Assembly (NCBI GenBank): GCA_028751875.1 | Contig: CM054153.1 | Coordinates: 27,744,552 to 27,808,551, forward strand | Reading direction: 5' to 3' | Source of the DNA: Rapana venosa | Taxonomy: Eukaryota; Mollusca; Gastropoda; Neogastropoda; Muricidae | DNA: 64,000 nucleotides | Shown: positions 1 to 59,182 of the stretch, piece by piece | Layout of the letters: each line of letters opens with the position of its first letter | How positions within the stretch are numbered: the first letter of the stretch is position 1 | Program-made: the position numbers and the translations under genes | The notes under the pieces: model-generated | Told to the model about the DNA's origin: nothing | Seen by the model: only the letters and a program-made list of their open reading frames with translations | The model's database searches: none

Positions 1-739
1 CTTTGCTTTAAAGCAGTTTTTAGGCTTAGATAGACGTACACCTAATGATCTTGTTTATAGTGAAACTAATTGATACCCTCTCTCTGTTAATGCTGCTGTA
101 AGATGCATTAGATATTGGATTAAGATTCTGCATATGAATGAGAGCAGGCTACCTTTTAAATCCTACAAGATGCTTTATGATCTAGATGTCAAAGGGAAAA
201 ACAACTGGGCAACACAAATACGTACCTGTTTGTGTGAACTCGGGTTTGGATTTGTTTGGCTCAATCAAGGAGTCGGAAATTGTAGAGAGTTTATTAAGGC
301 TTTCAGGCAAAGATTGATTGACTGCCGATGGCAGCAATGGAGTAATCATATACAAAACAGTGAAAGATTTCAAATGTACAGACAATTTATAAGTTCGCAT
401 GATGTCAAACCTTATCTAAAACTTGATATGGATATACATTTGAAAAGATTAATGTCTAAGTTTAGACTTGGTGTATCAGATATAAATGTTCATACATTCA
501 GATACAGAGAACATGATATTGACGACCTCAGGCTGTTATGCCCATTATGTAAGCAAGCTCCGGAGGATGAAGTACACTTTGTCTTGTGCTGTCCGGTATT
601 TGAGGATGTTAGGCAGAACTACATCCCTGTTAAATATAGTAGACAGCCTAATTTATTTAGACTCTGTTACTCCTGGCATCAAGTCATCCTGAGGTTGTGC
701 GCAGCCTCACTTTATATTTGTGTAAAGCCTTCAGAATAA
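1..739 (+). pseudogene. Non-LTR retrotransposon ORF2, C-terminal remnant
   Basis: The reading frame enters from the left edge and stays open except for one TGA at 71-73, then continues to about 665. The protein has the late ORF2 region of LINE elements: an arginine- and tryptophan-rich stretch (RQRLIDCRWQQW), a KFRLGVSD motif, and a CPLC ... EVHFVLCC cysteine-histidine knuckle near residues 135-153 counted from the Met at 134. Near 665-675 the similarity jumps to the next frame, where it ends at a stop after 739, so there is a frameshift as well as the stop. This is a dead copy. The clade is uncertain; I or Jockey-like is my best guess. Only the 3' part of the element is in the window. Confidence 0.75.
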
Positions 740-810
740 GAGAGATATTGTTATCCTAAGTGATATTTTTGTAGCTGACTTTGTGTTATACAGTAACATG
801 TTGGTGGTGT

Positions 811-1028
811 TGTGTGTGTGTGTGTGTGTGTGTGGGGTGGGTGGTGTGCTGTGTGTGTGTGTGTGCGTATGTGTTTAAACCAAAATACTAAGCAGTTCGG
901 CAACCCCCTTCATGTATGGGCCAATGGCCTTTTTGTGAATATAAACCGTTCGAGTTCGAGTTCTCCCCTCTCTCCTCTCTCTCTTCCTCTCTCTCTCTTC
1001 TCTCCCCTCCATTTCGTCTTGTTCTTTG

Positions 1029-1064
<36 letters not shown>
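811..1064. repeat. (GT)n, CT-rich and (GT)n microsatellites
   Basis: GT-repeat tracts at about 811-870 and 1029-1064 flank a CT-rich stretch at about 960-1010. No coding potential beyond simple-repeat ORFs. Confidence 0.9.
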
Positions 1065-1294
1065 TATTCAAATTCAGATTCAGATTTAGAATATTTTATT
1101 GCCATTTAAGTCAAGTAGACTTATTTGATATAACAACAAAACAAGCAAAGGTGTGTTGTGTATGCCACTGGTTTGCATTGTACTTTTAAGTTGCAGGGAC
1201 GGTCTAAAAAAATATTCTTATTCCAAAGTATCACAGCCCAAGGCCTAGTGTGGTAGTGTTTTTGTTGTGTGTGGTTTTTTTTTTTTGTTTTTTT

Positions 1295-1325
<31 letters not shown>

Positions 1326-1326
1326 T

Positions 1327-1494
1327 TGCTTTTCTTTTCATTCCTCGGCTAGAGCTGTGAGGTTCACTAATGGTGAGATTTTTGCTTATGCGATCGCTTT
1401 TGCCCCCATTATTTAGGTAGCCGAATTCCGCCCTCATGGATGGTGTCTACACACTCGCGCGCACGCACGCACGCACGCACGCACCCACGCACGC

Positions 1495-1533
<39 letters not shown>
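1327..1533 (-). repeat. SINE tail-2 fragment running into a (GCAC)/(AC)n microsatellite
   Basis: 1327-1452 matches the 3' module seen many times in this window (read on +: CTCGGCTAGAGC, then GGTGAGATTTTTGC, then TTTAGGTAGCCG). At the point where full copies have the GTGTCTAAACACGACACC stretch, the sequence turns into GCAC and AC repeats up to 1533. A poly-T then poly-G run (1268-1325) sits just before it. Confidence 0.75.
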
Positions 1534-1536
<3 letters not shown>

Positions 1537-2378
1537 GAAATTTTCTTCTGTGTTTATTCTAAATCTGCATTACAGTCTCTCAATAACTCGACATTGATGG
1601 ATGGGCAGAATCTTATTATTGAAATTATTTTGTTGGTACATTTTCTAATTTCGATAGGTTCGAGTGTTAGGCTACTTTCTGCTGGGTTCCATCTCACTGT
1701 GGTATTCATTTTGATGAAAAGGTTGACAAAGTTGCCAAAAAGGCAGCGAAACAATACAGCTATTCAACTGTTTTAGGTATTCCTATTTCTCTTCATGAAG
1801 GTTATGCTTTGCTTCAAAATTTTGCTGGAAACATGTAAAAAAAGAAAAAGAAATAGAAATAGGAAGAGGCTGGTTATCCCCAACATACTTGTTCAGTTCT
1901 GGATATTGAGAACTCTTTGTACTCAGTACGGCTTTCGAAAAGCCTGTACTAGAACAAAAAAGTTTCTCCAATCCACAGATTAAAAGTAAAAATGCTTTCG
2001 AGCAAATTAAAAAACCCAACAACTATGTATAATGATGCAGTGAAACATTTTCCAATGTTCGTGTTTTGTATCAATGTCAAGGTTTTAAAATAAGTTGTTA
2101 CCAGCATTTCAAGATAAGTCTCTGCAGGAAGTTTTAACCAATCCAGAGTTATTAGGCTACTAATTGAGATAGCATTGTCTCTGATGCAATCCCCAGTATT
2201 CTCCTTTTTGTAAAGTACACTGTGCTTTATTTACAGCTGCCGTTACACGTAGTTCACAATTGTTCGTTTTCCAATTTTAAGTATTTTTCATTTGTTCTGT
2301 TTTTGTTAATTTTTGTGTTTCTTTGCCTTGTTTTTGCAACATACTGTATGGTTTGGAATAGTCTTTTAATGTACACTC

Positions 2379-2387
2379 ACGCGCGCG

Positions 2388-2440
<53 letters not shown>

Positions 2441-2813
2441 CACACACACACACACACACACAGAACATCTTGCCCCCATGTTAAAACCTGTTCCGCTTTT
2501 CGGAAGAGTAGGCCATTGTGTGCCAGTGGGAACAGATGACAACATTTCCAAAATTGCATACACACAGGAACTGGATGAGTCTTTCATATGAGACTATAAA
2601 CCGAGGTCCCGTGTGCGAACGCACGCAGAACATCTTGCGAACACGTTAAAACCCGTTCCGCTTTTCGGAAGAGTAGGCCATTGTGTGCCGGTGGGAACAG
2701 ATGACAAAATTGACAAAACTGCATACACACAGGGGCTGGATGAAAAAAGCACATGAGTGCTTATTCCATTATCCTCGAAATAAAAGAATTAAAATAAATA
2801 AATAAAATAAACC
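2379..2813 (+). repeat. (CG)/(AC)n microsatellite followed by two partial SINE bodies
   Basis: A CG then AC repeat (2379-2462) runs directly into SINE body sequence (CAGAACATCTTGC, TTCGGAAGAGTAGGCC). The body is then partly repeated (2571-2813), and the second copy ends with tail 1 (AAAGCACATGAGTGCTTATT and an ATAAA-rich end). Neither copy has the tRNA-like head. Confidence 0.8.
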
Positions 2814-3388
2814 TCTCTCTCTTAATTAGTTTAACATTTGTGACTAAAGTACATTTTATTCTGTATGCTCCTGCAACATTTTGTGACACACCTAAAGAAA
2901 CATTTATAACTACGCAGTAATCTCCAGCAAGAATATTTATTGAAAATTTCACATACAATTTCATTGGATGGTCTAATATTGTATTTTAGAATGTTCTTGT
3001 TATTATTTTAGTTATTGTTTATTGGTTCCTGTGGTTTTTCCTTGACATTACTTTGTGTTCAGTTTGAAACTGAGTTTACGCCAGAGCTTAAAGTCGTATC
3101 CGTTCATAGAGAGCTCTTTTGGGGTGTTTTTTTCCATTACATTAAATGCATCATGGAATGTTTCTTGTATTTATTTGTATTTACAAAAGAAAGTCGTATG
3201 TAACCCCCTTGTCAATAGGCCACATTGGGCAATGACAATAAATAAATTGGTCAAAGCGTCTCTCTCTCTCTCTCTCTCTTGTTTTTGTGGGGGGGGGGGG
3301 GGGGGGGCTGTTTTGAAAAGGGTTATTTCCCCTTGTTTCTACTGTGAGAGTGTATAAGTGTTGGGTTATTATTAAGATGTATCCCTAC

Positions 3389-3480
3389 GGGCGGGGACTG
3401 GGTGTAAAAAAGCACATGAGTGCTTATTCATTATCCTCGAAATAAAAGAATTTGTCATTGTCATTGTCATTGTCTCTCTC
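3389..3480 (+). repeat. SINE tail-1 fragment with TTGTCA repeat end
   Basis: Only the 3' module is present: GACTGG, AAAAAGCACATGAGTGCTTA, then TAAAAGAATTTG and short TTGTCA repeats running into a CT microsatellite. Confidence 0.7.
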
Positions 3481-3589
3481 TCTCAATCGATCTGGGGAGG
3501 GGAAAGAAAGAAGTCCTGGCTGGTAGCAACTGGTTTCTACTTCATCACATAAAGCAGTGTAGTCTTTTTCAACCAATCATTTTGCTCTA

Positions 3590-3675
3590 AACCACGCTTT
3601 CCCGAGCCAGACCGGATCTCCTACACAAACACAATGGCGGTTCTAGAACCGAAACTCTAAAGAAAATTGGAGCTG
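3590..3675 (+). promoter_or_regulatory. Candidate 5' untranslated first exon of the CCDC171 gene
   Basis: The first coding exon at 5585 starts at a splice acceptor, so an upstream exon is expected. Here CACAATGGCGG (3631-3640) resembles the ATGGCGG element common near animal transcription starts (YY1-like), and GAGCTG|GTACGT gives a donor at 3675/3676. The ATG at 3634 has A at -3 and G at +4 but opens only eight codons (stop 3658-3660), so it would be an upstream ORF. The exon's left end is not defined by sequence. This is inference. Confidence 0.35.
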
Positions 3676-5584
3676 GTACGTGCAGAATTTGCTGCTTTAC
3701 CACACAGTTCATGGTATATATCTAGATTTCAAAAAAATCCTTATAGGACGGACGATTTACTATATTGGTATGCAGGTGAGCAATATAGTGCAGTACATTT
3801 TTTTAACTTTAAAAAGTTTGATCGAAAGTAACATTCTGACGGAGCCAGTCCAGACTTGCATTGAATAGCTTTTGTTTTTATTACTATTACACGTTAGAAT
3901 ATTTCATTTTATCGTATTATCCTACTCATATGTACCAACCAATTTGCTTAATTTCTGCACAATACTCTATCTGCTTCATAAGAAATATTTGCCAATCTGG
4001 AGCTATCATGTAGAACTTTTTTGCAGGTAATAAAAAGTAATATTTTGTGCAAGTTTTGATATTTATTAAGAAGTGCATCCCATTCGATAGCAGTTTGTGT
4101 TAAAAAAACAACAACAACCCACCCAATCAAACAAACTAAAGAAAACAGAATGAAAAGATGTTTTAGTTTGTTGACATGACATTAAAAAACCCAACCCACC
4201 CAATCAAACAAACAAAAGAAAAAAGAATGAAAAGATGTTTTAGTTCCTTGACGTGACAGCATTTACTGATTTAGTGAAAACATTAACTGTTAAATGTTAT
4301 GGTTCCAAAGGCTGTCAGCTTTGTTGTTAGTAAGATGAAACATTGTGCATGCTTGTTGAATAGACTCATACTCAGTTTTACCCACTGCATTTAGAAAAAG
4401 AATGATGGGTAGCTGTTTGCAAGAGTCATCTTTTCTTTCTCATATTCCTGTGATCTTTGGCACTTACATCATAGATAGATTACAAAGCAAATCATATACA
4501 ATGACCATTGTATAATCTCTTTCTCAGTAGATTAAGCTGCCCAAAATTAATATGGTAAATGGATGATTGATTTTTCTTGTTTTTTTTTAATAGATAAGAT
4601 CTCTTTTCTTATAAGTTATACCACAGATTTTTGTCTCTGCACATTTGCGATTTAGAACCATAAATAAAACTGAAAGGGAGTGGTTGTGTCACATGGCAAT
4701 CCACAAGAGGAATTGAAATAATTCACTGGAATTGCTTTGAATTTTACGTGATAGATATTCAGTGACACACTAATTTGGCCATTGTTTAAAAATTTAGCAA
4801 ACATGATAAAATTGAGAAAGCCACACATGTTATAATTATTTAAGCTTGAAAGTTTCTTTTGTGTACTTTTGATATTTTATAAATTGAAAAAAAAGAATAC
4901 TGTAAATTAAGTCTGTGAGTGTGAATGCTAAAGAAAACCAAAATGTTTCAACACTCACAAAGTCACATGCTTATCTTGATATGGTAGAAGTATTGAAATT
5001 TGAACAGCTTGGCCACAACTAAAAATAAGATTGATTTTACACCAAGTTAAGCTTTCTCAGTCTCAAGAATCAGTTTTGATGTCAAAAGTTTCCATATTTA
5101 TGAAAGATCCAATCATCTTCTTTTATGTTGGTACCCTTTATGAAAGACAACATGATCAGATTGACCATAAAATAATGACTCTACTGTTCAGTTAACAGCT
5201 AAAGGGAAGCAACTCCCTGCCAGGGGCATGGGCTGATCTAATGGCATGAATAGTTTCCCTATAAAAATAATGTGAAACACACTGTAGCCAGGCTTGCAAC
5301 ATGACATTTTCTGACATCAAGACTGCTGTATGATGTGTGCACATGCATGCATGCATGTACATGCACATGCATGCATGCACAAACATGCAATCATGTATAC
5401 ATATGCATAGGTTCACATACAAAACACACATACAAATAATACATACATACATACATGTACATATTTGGTGTGGTATAAAAGTTGTTGATAAGAATTAGCT
5501 TAAAGCAGCTCTTCAAGGTATTTCATTAAAAAAAAATTCATTCATTTTATTTTCATCATTGATCATAACATGTTTTATTTTCAG
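3676..5584 (+). other. Upstream region or intron before the first coding exon
   Basis: AT-rich sequence with no supported gene. It contains a ~79-bp tandem duplication at about 4113-4258 (an ATCAAACAAAC and GAATGAAAAGATG unit twice) and an ACATGCATGC-rich tract at about 5335-5460. The right end is a strong acceptor, TTTTATTTTCAG. Confidence 0.5.
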
Positions 5585-5610
5585 AATTGCAGTCAAGAGA
5601 CAAAACAGAC

Positions 5611-52401
<46,791 letters not shown>

Positions 52402-54489
52402 CAAGCTGACATCATGGCAGTTTTGCCATGGTTCTGTCGTGTCATGCCATGCCTACTGCTGCTGCCATCAGCTCTCATCTTTATTTCATTCCATGACTGT
52501 GTGCACTGTATTTTGTGTACTCCTAGGAACTTCATAACTAAGGATGCCTTCCTTTTTAAAAAAAAAAAATTTTAATTTCTTTTGGATGTCTGTAAAGTTT
52601 GTATCTTTGAAAGGAGACCCCTTTCCTTTCTTCACCTTCACCTACCCTGTAGTCTTGTCGACTGTTGTTGCAAAGTCTTCAGTGGTGCCCCAGTGGTCTG
52701 CTGTACAAGACTACGGGAAAGGTGAGGTGAAGAAATGAAAGGAGATCTTAGATACAAACTTCAGGAGTGTTATTGAGTGTGGACAAGGATGCATGTGGCA
52801 GACACGTGAGATATTATGAAGATCTAGGACATGAGGAGTATGAGAGATTCATTGGTCTGGATCACGCGAAAGAAATGAAATTTAATATGCAGACCTCATG
52901 AGCATAGGATATTTCAGGGTAAATGAGTATTTTGATTTGGCTTGTACATAAGGGGCATAGTGTTTGAAGCCCTCGTTATTCATAACTTCCACCAGCTCAG
53001 AGACTGGTTGATAAAAAGTACTGTCAAACAAATATAGGAGTTTATTTTCTTTACTTGTGTCTGGAAGTTTCTGAACCTTAATGCTACATACACACATACA
53101 TATGTCAGTCTGTGCACTGATTTGTAGCAAGTGCTGAACATTGCTGTGGCTTGAGACTGTGTATTCTTATCTTGTGCTAAATTGGAACTAAACTAAATAC
53201 TCATAGGAATCAACAGATGTTTATCTATTCTGAATTTTTTAAGATTCTTTGCCATCAGTTTTTTGTTGTTGTAAATCTAGTTTCAGTAAATTTTTCTGTA
53301 GATTTTTATTTATGAAAGAAATCCCTCATGAAAAAGAAGTAAGAATTTATCTATTTATTCTGTTTTTGTTTTACTCTTTCTTTTTAAAAAGTGCAGGAAG
53401 TTCTACTCTCTGTAAAACAAAGCCTTATAGTTCATAAAATAGTGTCATGGTTAAGGAGTTTTGTGGAGCAGAAGATTTTCTGAGCAATATTACTGTGCGT
53501 ATGTGTGTGAAGTCAAGGAGAGCGTCAAGAACAAAATGCCTAAGTCATTGCTGAACAAATAAGCTGTTATGAGCATAAGCGAAAATGGTGTCCAATGTTC
53601 AGTATGGTTAAATCTGTACTGACCCAATAATTTTTTGAGAGCAGAAGGAAAGATATTGCCCATTGTTCATTGTTATGGAACAAAAACGTTATTTTGAGCA
53701 TAGGGATAAATAATGTCCTTTGTTCAAAAACTGCTGCATTATTGAAAACTTAATCATTTCCATCATTTTTTTTTTAATAATTATTTTTCATTCGTGTGCC
53801 AGTTTGTTGCAAACTCAACAGTAAGCAAAGTGTCATGATTTGTGTTTTGATGTCTAATATCCAAGAGCTGTTGTTGTTGTTTTAACTCATCCTGTAGTAT
53901 AACAAATATATACCTCAGATCCCTGTGTGCTTCTTTTCTGTGCTGTTTGGTTTTGTTTTGAATTTTTGTTTTCTTTCAAGTTTTGTAAATTGCATTTAAC
54001 CATTCCGTCCAGTGTGAATACCTAGTGGTTACAGGCTCGTGTATGCTGTGCATGTGATAAATATTGTAGATTTTTTTCCTTAACAACTACTGGTTAGGTT
54101 GGGGGTTTTTTGCATGAATAATGAAAATTGCTAGATTGTGCGTTTTCTGATGAAATTCAGAGTCTGTATCAGAAAGGAAGCTGACAGAAAACAAAAAAAA
54201 ATACTTTCCAGTCTTTTTTTCCCTTTCTGGTGTGGTTTGAAGGGACAAAGGATGGAAACAGGTTTGAAGTTGATGTTTACATCCAGTGTAAACTCCAGGT
54301 TACACAGGGGCCTGTGAATGAAGTCAGCAGTCAGCACAACTGATTTAATCCATCATGGATGATCTACCAAGACATTCCAAGCAAAATACTAGTGTATGTA
54401 GCTGTTTGACCAAAACATGACTAAAATTCTTCAGATGCTCATTCTCGCCCTTTCAAGGGAGAAAATGTTAGCACATATAGGTAATTCAC

Positions 54490-54750
54490 TAAAAGGCTGT
54501 TAAAATCATGTTAGTACAAACGTACAAAACGTGTGATGTAAACTTGCTTTTCAAAGCTTAATTAATGAAACTGATATGAACATACATGATAATGATAATA
54601 CATAATGTAGGATGTAAACTTGCATTTTAAAGCTTGATAAATCGGACTAGAACAAACTAACAAAACATACTGGAAGTAAACTTGCATTTCAAAGATACTA
54701 AAATCAGACTTGTACAAACCTTCTAAACAAACTAGATGTAAACTTGTACT
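54490..54750 (+). repeat. ~68-bp degenerate tandem repeat, four copies
   Basis: ATGTAAACTTGC(A/T)TTT followed by CAAAGCTT-like sequence and ACAAAC(T/G)..CAAAA recurs four times. Confidence 0.75.
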
Positions 54751-56365
54751 TTTGTAAATGTCTTCCTGTGCTTGGCAACTCCTGAGTTATTGTCCTCGTT
54801 AAGTTTTCCTGCTGTCTTTTCAGTTAAGTATATGGCTTCCAACAACTCAGAATGTGCCTTTCATACAAGTTCTGTGATATTTATCCCACCATTGTTGTTA
54901 TTATCGGTACTACTGCCTGTATTCTGCCAAACTAATTTTGTGAACGAAGCTTATGCCCAGTTTTCTGTTTGGTTGCTTGGTTAGAAGCTACAGGTCAGGT
55001 GAAGGATTAGATTTATCCTGCTGAAGGGCTTGAGAAAGCTGGTGCTGCAATACTTTCTGCTTTAAATGATGGTTAAGAGAGACTCGCTCCCTGTTATAGG
55101 TGGTATGTTGTCACTTGGTTGTGTGTGTGATTTAATGTATACATTGTGTGTGTGTGTGAAAACAAAACATCCCCATTTGGTCCGAAATTTGTTGTTCTCT
55201 TTCTTCTTTTTCAGGGTTTTTGTTTGTTTTGGTTTTTTTGGGGGGGGGGGGAAGGGGAAGGGGGGGGAGGAGTTGTGGTAGTTGCTTTTTTGTGAGGGTA
55301 AGGGTGAAGTGGGTGGGGTTTACAGTTATTGTTGTATCAATACATTTGTTAGAAGTAGAAATGGTGGAAATATTAGTTGTAACTCATGACAAAAAATAGT
55401 GTAAGTATATTAGGGAGTGAAGTAGCAGTACAGTTTACAGGTAGTACAGGAACAACTGATGTAGATCTGGAGATCAAGTTTAAAAAATAAGCACAAGTTC
55501 TTTTTTGATTTTTTTTGTGACAGAGCCACCTTGTTTTACCCCCCTCTCTTTCTCTCAGTTTCTTTACCAGATGGGGTGCATAGTGCCTGGTCTTCCTTCT
55601 CCTGTGCTCGTGACTCTGAAACTATGCTTTTAAAACGCAGATTGAAAAAGTTGAACGCGAGTTTTCCCCAAAGTTGTACTTACTAGTTCCATTTATCAAC
55701 AGTGTTTCAGACTTGTGTTTTACTTTGTTTCTTTATACTTGATAATTATACTCTTGCAAGTCTTGTGTGTGTGTGTGCATGGGGGGTGCCTGCATGCAAG
55801 GATGAATACAGAATGAGCTTTTGAGCACATACCTGTGTCTGTATGTATTGTGCATACAGTATTTTTCTCCATTCTTCTTTCATGATTTCTTACTGTCGTT
55901 TGAGTCATCTGTGTGTTTATTTGCTTAAGTGTGTGATTGCGTGTCAGTGAGTGTGAGTTTTAATTGCTTTAGAGTCTTTATGTATTTGCATATGTGTGTG
56001 TGCATGTATGTAAAGAATACTTAAATTTCGTAATGACATAGTAGTTAAGTGCATATAACAGTCAGTAGTGTAGTGTTACTTTTATATCAACGATCCTGTT
56101 AAGTGTAAACATGTGTGACAACGATTCTAAGGTATTAACAAAATACGCAACTTGACATTTAAAAACACCTCATTTCATCTACCCCCAAATCATTTAAATC
56201 ATAACCCTGAATGTTAGAACTCAAAGCAAATGTTTAAAAATCAAAATCATAAAGCGACATATGGTCTATATTTTTTACTTTAACAGAATGGTGTATGATT
56301 GGGAAGGGAATTAAAAAAAAAGCAACATTTGATGAATGATTTGAAAATGATATGTGTTTTCTTGG

Positions 56366-56726
56366 TGTTTATTTATTTTATTTTATTTTATTCTTTTATA
56401 TCGAGGATAATGGAATAAGCACTTATGTGCTTTTTTACATCCAGTCCCCATGTGTATGTGGTTTTGTAAATTCTGTCATCTGTTCCCACTGGCACACAAT
56501 GGCCTACTCTTAGGAAAAGCGGAACAGATTTAACATGTGCACAAGATGTTCTGTGTGCGTTTGCACACGGGGCCTCGGTTTATAGTCTCATCCGAAGGTC
56601 TTTGGGGAGAGTGGAGTCTGCACTGATGTTAACTCCAGGGGAAAATATCCCCTTGAATGGGAATTGAACCCGGGTTGTCAGATTGCAAGTGCAATGTTCT
56701 AACCACTAGGCTATCCCGTCCCCCTG
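56366..56726 (-). mobile_element. Full-length SINE, head A, tail 1
   Basis: TTTATTTTATTTTATTC end, GAGGATAATGGAATAAGCAC, body, then GAATTGAACCCGGGTTGTCA and CACTAGGCTATCCCGTCC. Lies in the proposed 3' UTR, antisense. Confidence 0.9.
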
Positions 56727-56825
56727 TTGGACAAGAGTGAAGAAGGAGTGGTGCAAAACATTTTTTTTTAAGTTAAAAATTTAAAAAAAAGAGGAGGGAA
56801 AGGCTGACAAAAGTTAAGTTTTGAG

Positions 56826-56915
56826 AGACTGTCCTGTTAGCGCAGTGGTTAGCTTGATGAAGCTCTGGCTGAGAGATTTTGGGTTCAAATCTCATTAGAG
56901 GCAGAACTTTTTGAA
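56826..56915 (+). mobile_element. tRNA-like SINE head, another family
   Basis: TGTTAGCGCAGTGGTTAGC (A box) and TTTTGGGTTCAAATCTC (B box), then GAGGCAGAAC. The sequence after it does not match the other SINE bodies here. Confidence 0.5.
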
Positions 56916-57915
56916 GGCTCTGGCTTGTGTCCACATAGAGTGAGTTTGTGACTTAAGAAGGAGACTAGAAGTGTTCTTGAATGTGTTGCTTTAATTCATG
57001 GGACCAGCAATTGCAGGTGTTCATAAAGGTCAGGCTTAGTTGATTTCATGACAGGACGTGTAGCAAACATCCCTATGATGAAGTCTCCAAGCAAGACACC
57101 TGTAATATTAGCATTACCTTCTTCACCACTGATCTTGGATGCAGGAAAAAATGTCTCTGAGTTGCCTCTGCTGCCCTGGTCTCATTGTGACCATACTTTC
57201 TACTTTGCTCTCATGCTTGTGTCGAGTTCGTGTCAAAGCTCCTTGACTCCAATTCATGAGAAATGGTTGAAGGAGGGATGTGTTGATGGTCACCAGCCTT
57301 GGGTGGCTGTCTCATTCATTCTGGCTTAGCCACTTATCTTAAATTATCATCATAGGGGCTTTGTAGGTGGTGTCCCGAGTATGTCGGATCAGAACAGACA
57401 CCACTGAAAGCCACCAAAGTGAATCAGCAGCAATGCAGGGCCCATCTGGTTGGTGGCCTTATGGCGGCTTAATGCAGATGGTGCCTAGTGGGCTGTCTGA
57501 TTGTTGAGGATGTGACAGAATGAGTGATGGTGAGAATGGAATGAGCAGCGAGGGAACAGTAGTACCAACACACCATAGAAAATGATGCAGCCCCAAAAAA
57601 TTGTATAAAAGAGAAAAGTTTTAAAAAGTGTGGACTTGTCAGATGACTCTGGTTTTGGGAAACCCTGACTTTTGTTGCATTGATGAGTTCTGTTGTGTGT
57701 GGAAATTAGTGGGGAAGGGAGGGGGGGGGGGGTGTCTTATTGATGAAAGGATTAATTTTTCCTTCATGCTGATTTTATATAATGAAAATCTTTCCTAAGT
57801 GTATATACATTTGCAGTTATATGATGCATTTATCTGGTGTATATATATTTATTTGACCTGTATACAATGTGTGGGAAGATGTATTCATTCAAATAAAAAC
57901 AGAAAGTGACCAATT

Positions 57916-58733
57916 CTCTGTGGCTTCATGTTTGTATGAGTAGTTGTTTGTGAAGGTGTCAAAATCGCATTTTTAAGCCAGTGTATAATATGGTCCATTT
58001 TTTCATTCAATTCTTAATGTCTTCTTTGCAGTTCTGTGATGTTTTTTGCTAAATTTTATTTGAGAGAGAGAGTGTGTGTGCACGTGCATGTGAGGGTTAC
58101 ATTTTGCAATATCCTTACTAGCATTTACATAGGTAGTATATATATTTGATCGTCCATGATAAAAAAAAAATATGTTTGACCTGTGCTTGGCATCTTAGGG
58201 GATGGGTGTTTTGATTTCCATTGGGGTTTTTTGGTTTTTTATTTAGTCTTGATCTTTGATAGTTGTTTCTTTTTTTCTGTTGGTTTTTTAAATGTTATTT
58301 TTACTAATTAAAACAATTTTGGGAGAAATTTTGTTTTATTGTGGTTCAGGCTCAAAAGCAGCCTTCCTCCCCACCCCCTAATTTTAGAAAAAAACTTTTT
58401 CCCCTTCCATTTTCTTTCTGTCTTTTGTTTTCATTCAAGCTCAGAGCAGGCCCTTACCTATTAGGTGCTCAGGTTATTCTTTGATTGTTACGCTAAACAG
58501 GATTGTGACTGTGGAGTTTGTATTGGATCTTTTTTTTAATTTTATTTCTTCTCTTCATTTTTCTTGTAAAAATAATGTGTTAAGGACTGTGGATGAAGTA
58601 TGGAGTAGGAAATTCAAAATATGTCTATGATGATTATCATTATTGCTTTCATGAGCGGTTATAAAAGGTAGTTTTTTTCATTTTGTATTTCTACTTGTCA
58701 TTTGTTTAAAATCAAGTTATTTGACTGACTTTG
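57916..58733. other. Intergenic AT-rich sequence
   Basis: No gene, known repeat family or strong signal recognised apart from short GT and T tracts. Confidence 0.4.
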
Positions 58734-58734
58734 C

Positions 58735-59182
58735 CAGCTACAGGCAGTAGTAATAAGAGACCCCAGCTAGAGGCAGTAATAATCAGAGACCCCAGCTAGA
58801 GGCAGTAGTAATCAGAGACCCCAGCTAGAGGCAGTAATAATCAGAGACCCCAGCTAGAGGCAGTAGTAATCAGAGACCCCAGCTACAGGCAGTAGTAATC
58901 AGAGACCCCAGCTAGAGGCAGTAGTAAGAGACCCCAGCTACAGGCAGTAGTAATCAGAGACCCCAGCTACAGGCAGTAGTAATCAGAGACCCCAGCTACA
59001 GGCAGTAGTAATAAGAGACCCCAGCTAGAGGCAGTAATAATCAGAGACCCCAGCTAGAGGCAGTAGTAATCAGAGACCCCAGCTAGAGGCAGTAGTAATC
59101 AGAGACCCCAGCTAGAGGCAGTAGTAATCAGAGACCCCAGCTAGAGGCAGTAGTAATCAGAGACCCCAGCTAGAGGCAGTAA
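58735..59182 (+). repeat. 29-bp tandem array, 15 copies
   Basis: GAGACCCCAGCTA(G/C)AGGCAG then TA(G/A)TAATCA, head to tail with no spacers. Small length variants lack ATC or TAG. Confidence 0.95.

Larger units (their letters stand above)
52402..57915 (+). other. Candidate long 3' UTR of the CCDC171 gene
   Basis: AATAAA at 57892-57897 followed by a GT-rich stretch (about 57912-57960) is the first convincing poly(A) context I see downstream of the stop. The span has no supported ORF. It holds a four-copy ~68-bp repeat (about 54490-54750, ATGTAAACTTGCATTT), GT tracts, a SINE pair and otherwise unique AT-rich DNA. The mRNA could also end earlier at a non-canonical signal. Confidence 0.35.

Noticed and set aside
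52650..52740. LINE ORF2 end (a KSSVVPQ-like stretch)
   Set aside because: Weak resemblance over about 20 codons with no neighbouring motif; probably 3' UTR.
57048..57329. 93-codon ORF, possible small protein
   Set aside because: No recognised motif, no splice or promoter context, inside the proposed 3' UTR.
58735..59182. CRISPR-like regular array
   Set aside because: Units are contiguous without spacers, in an animal gene neighbourhood; it is a minisatellite.
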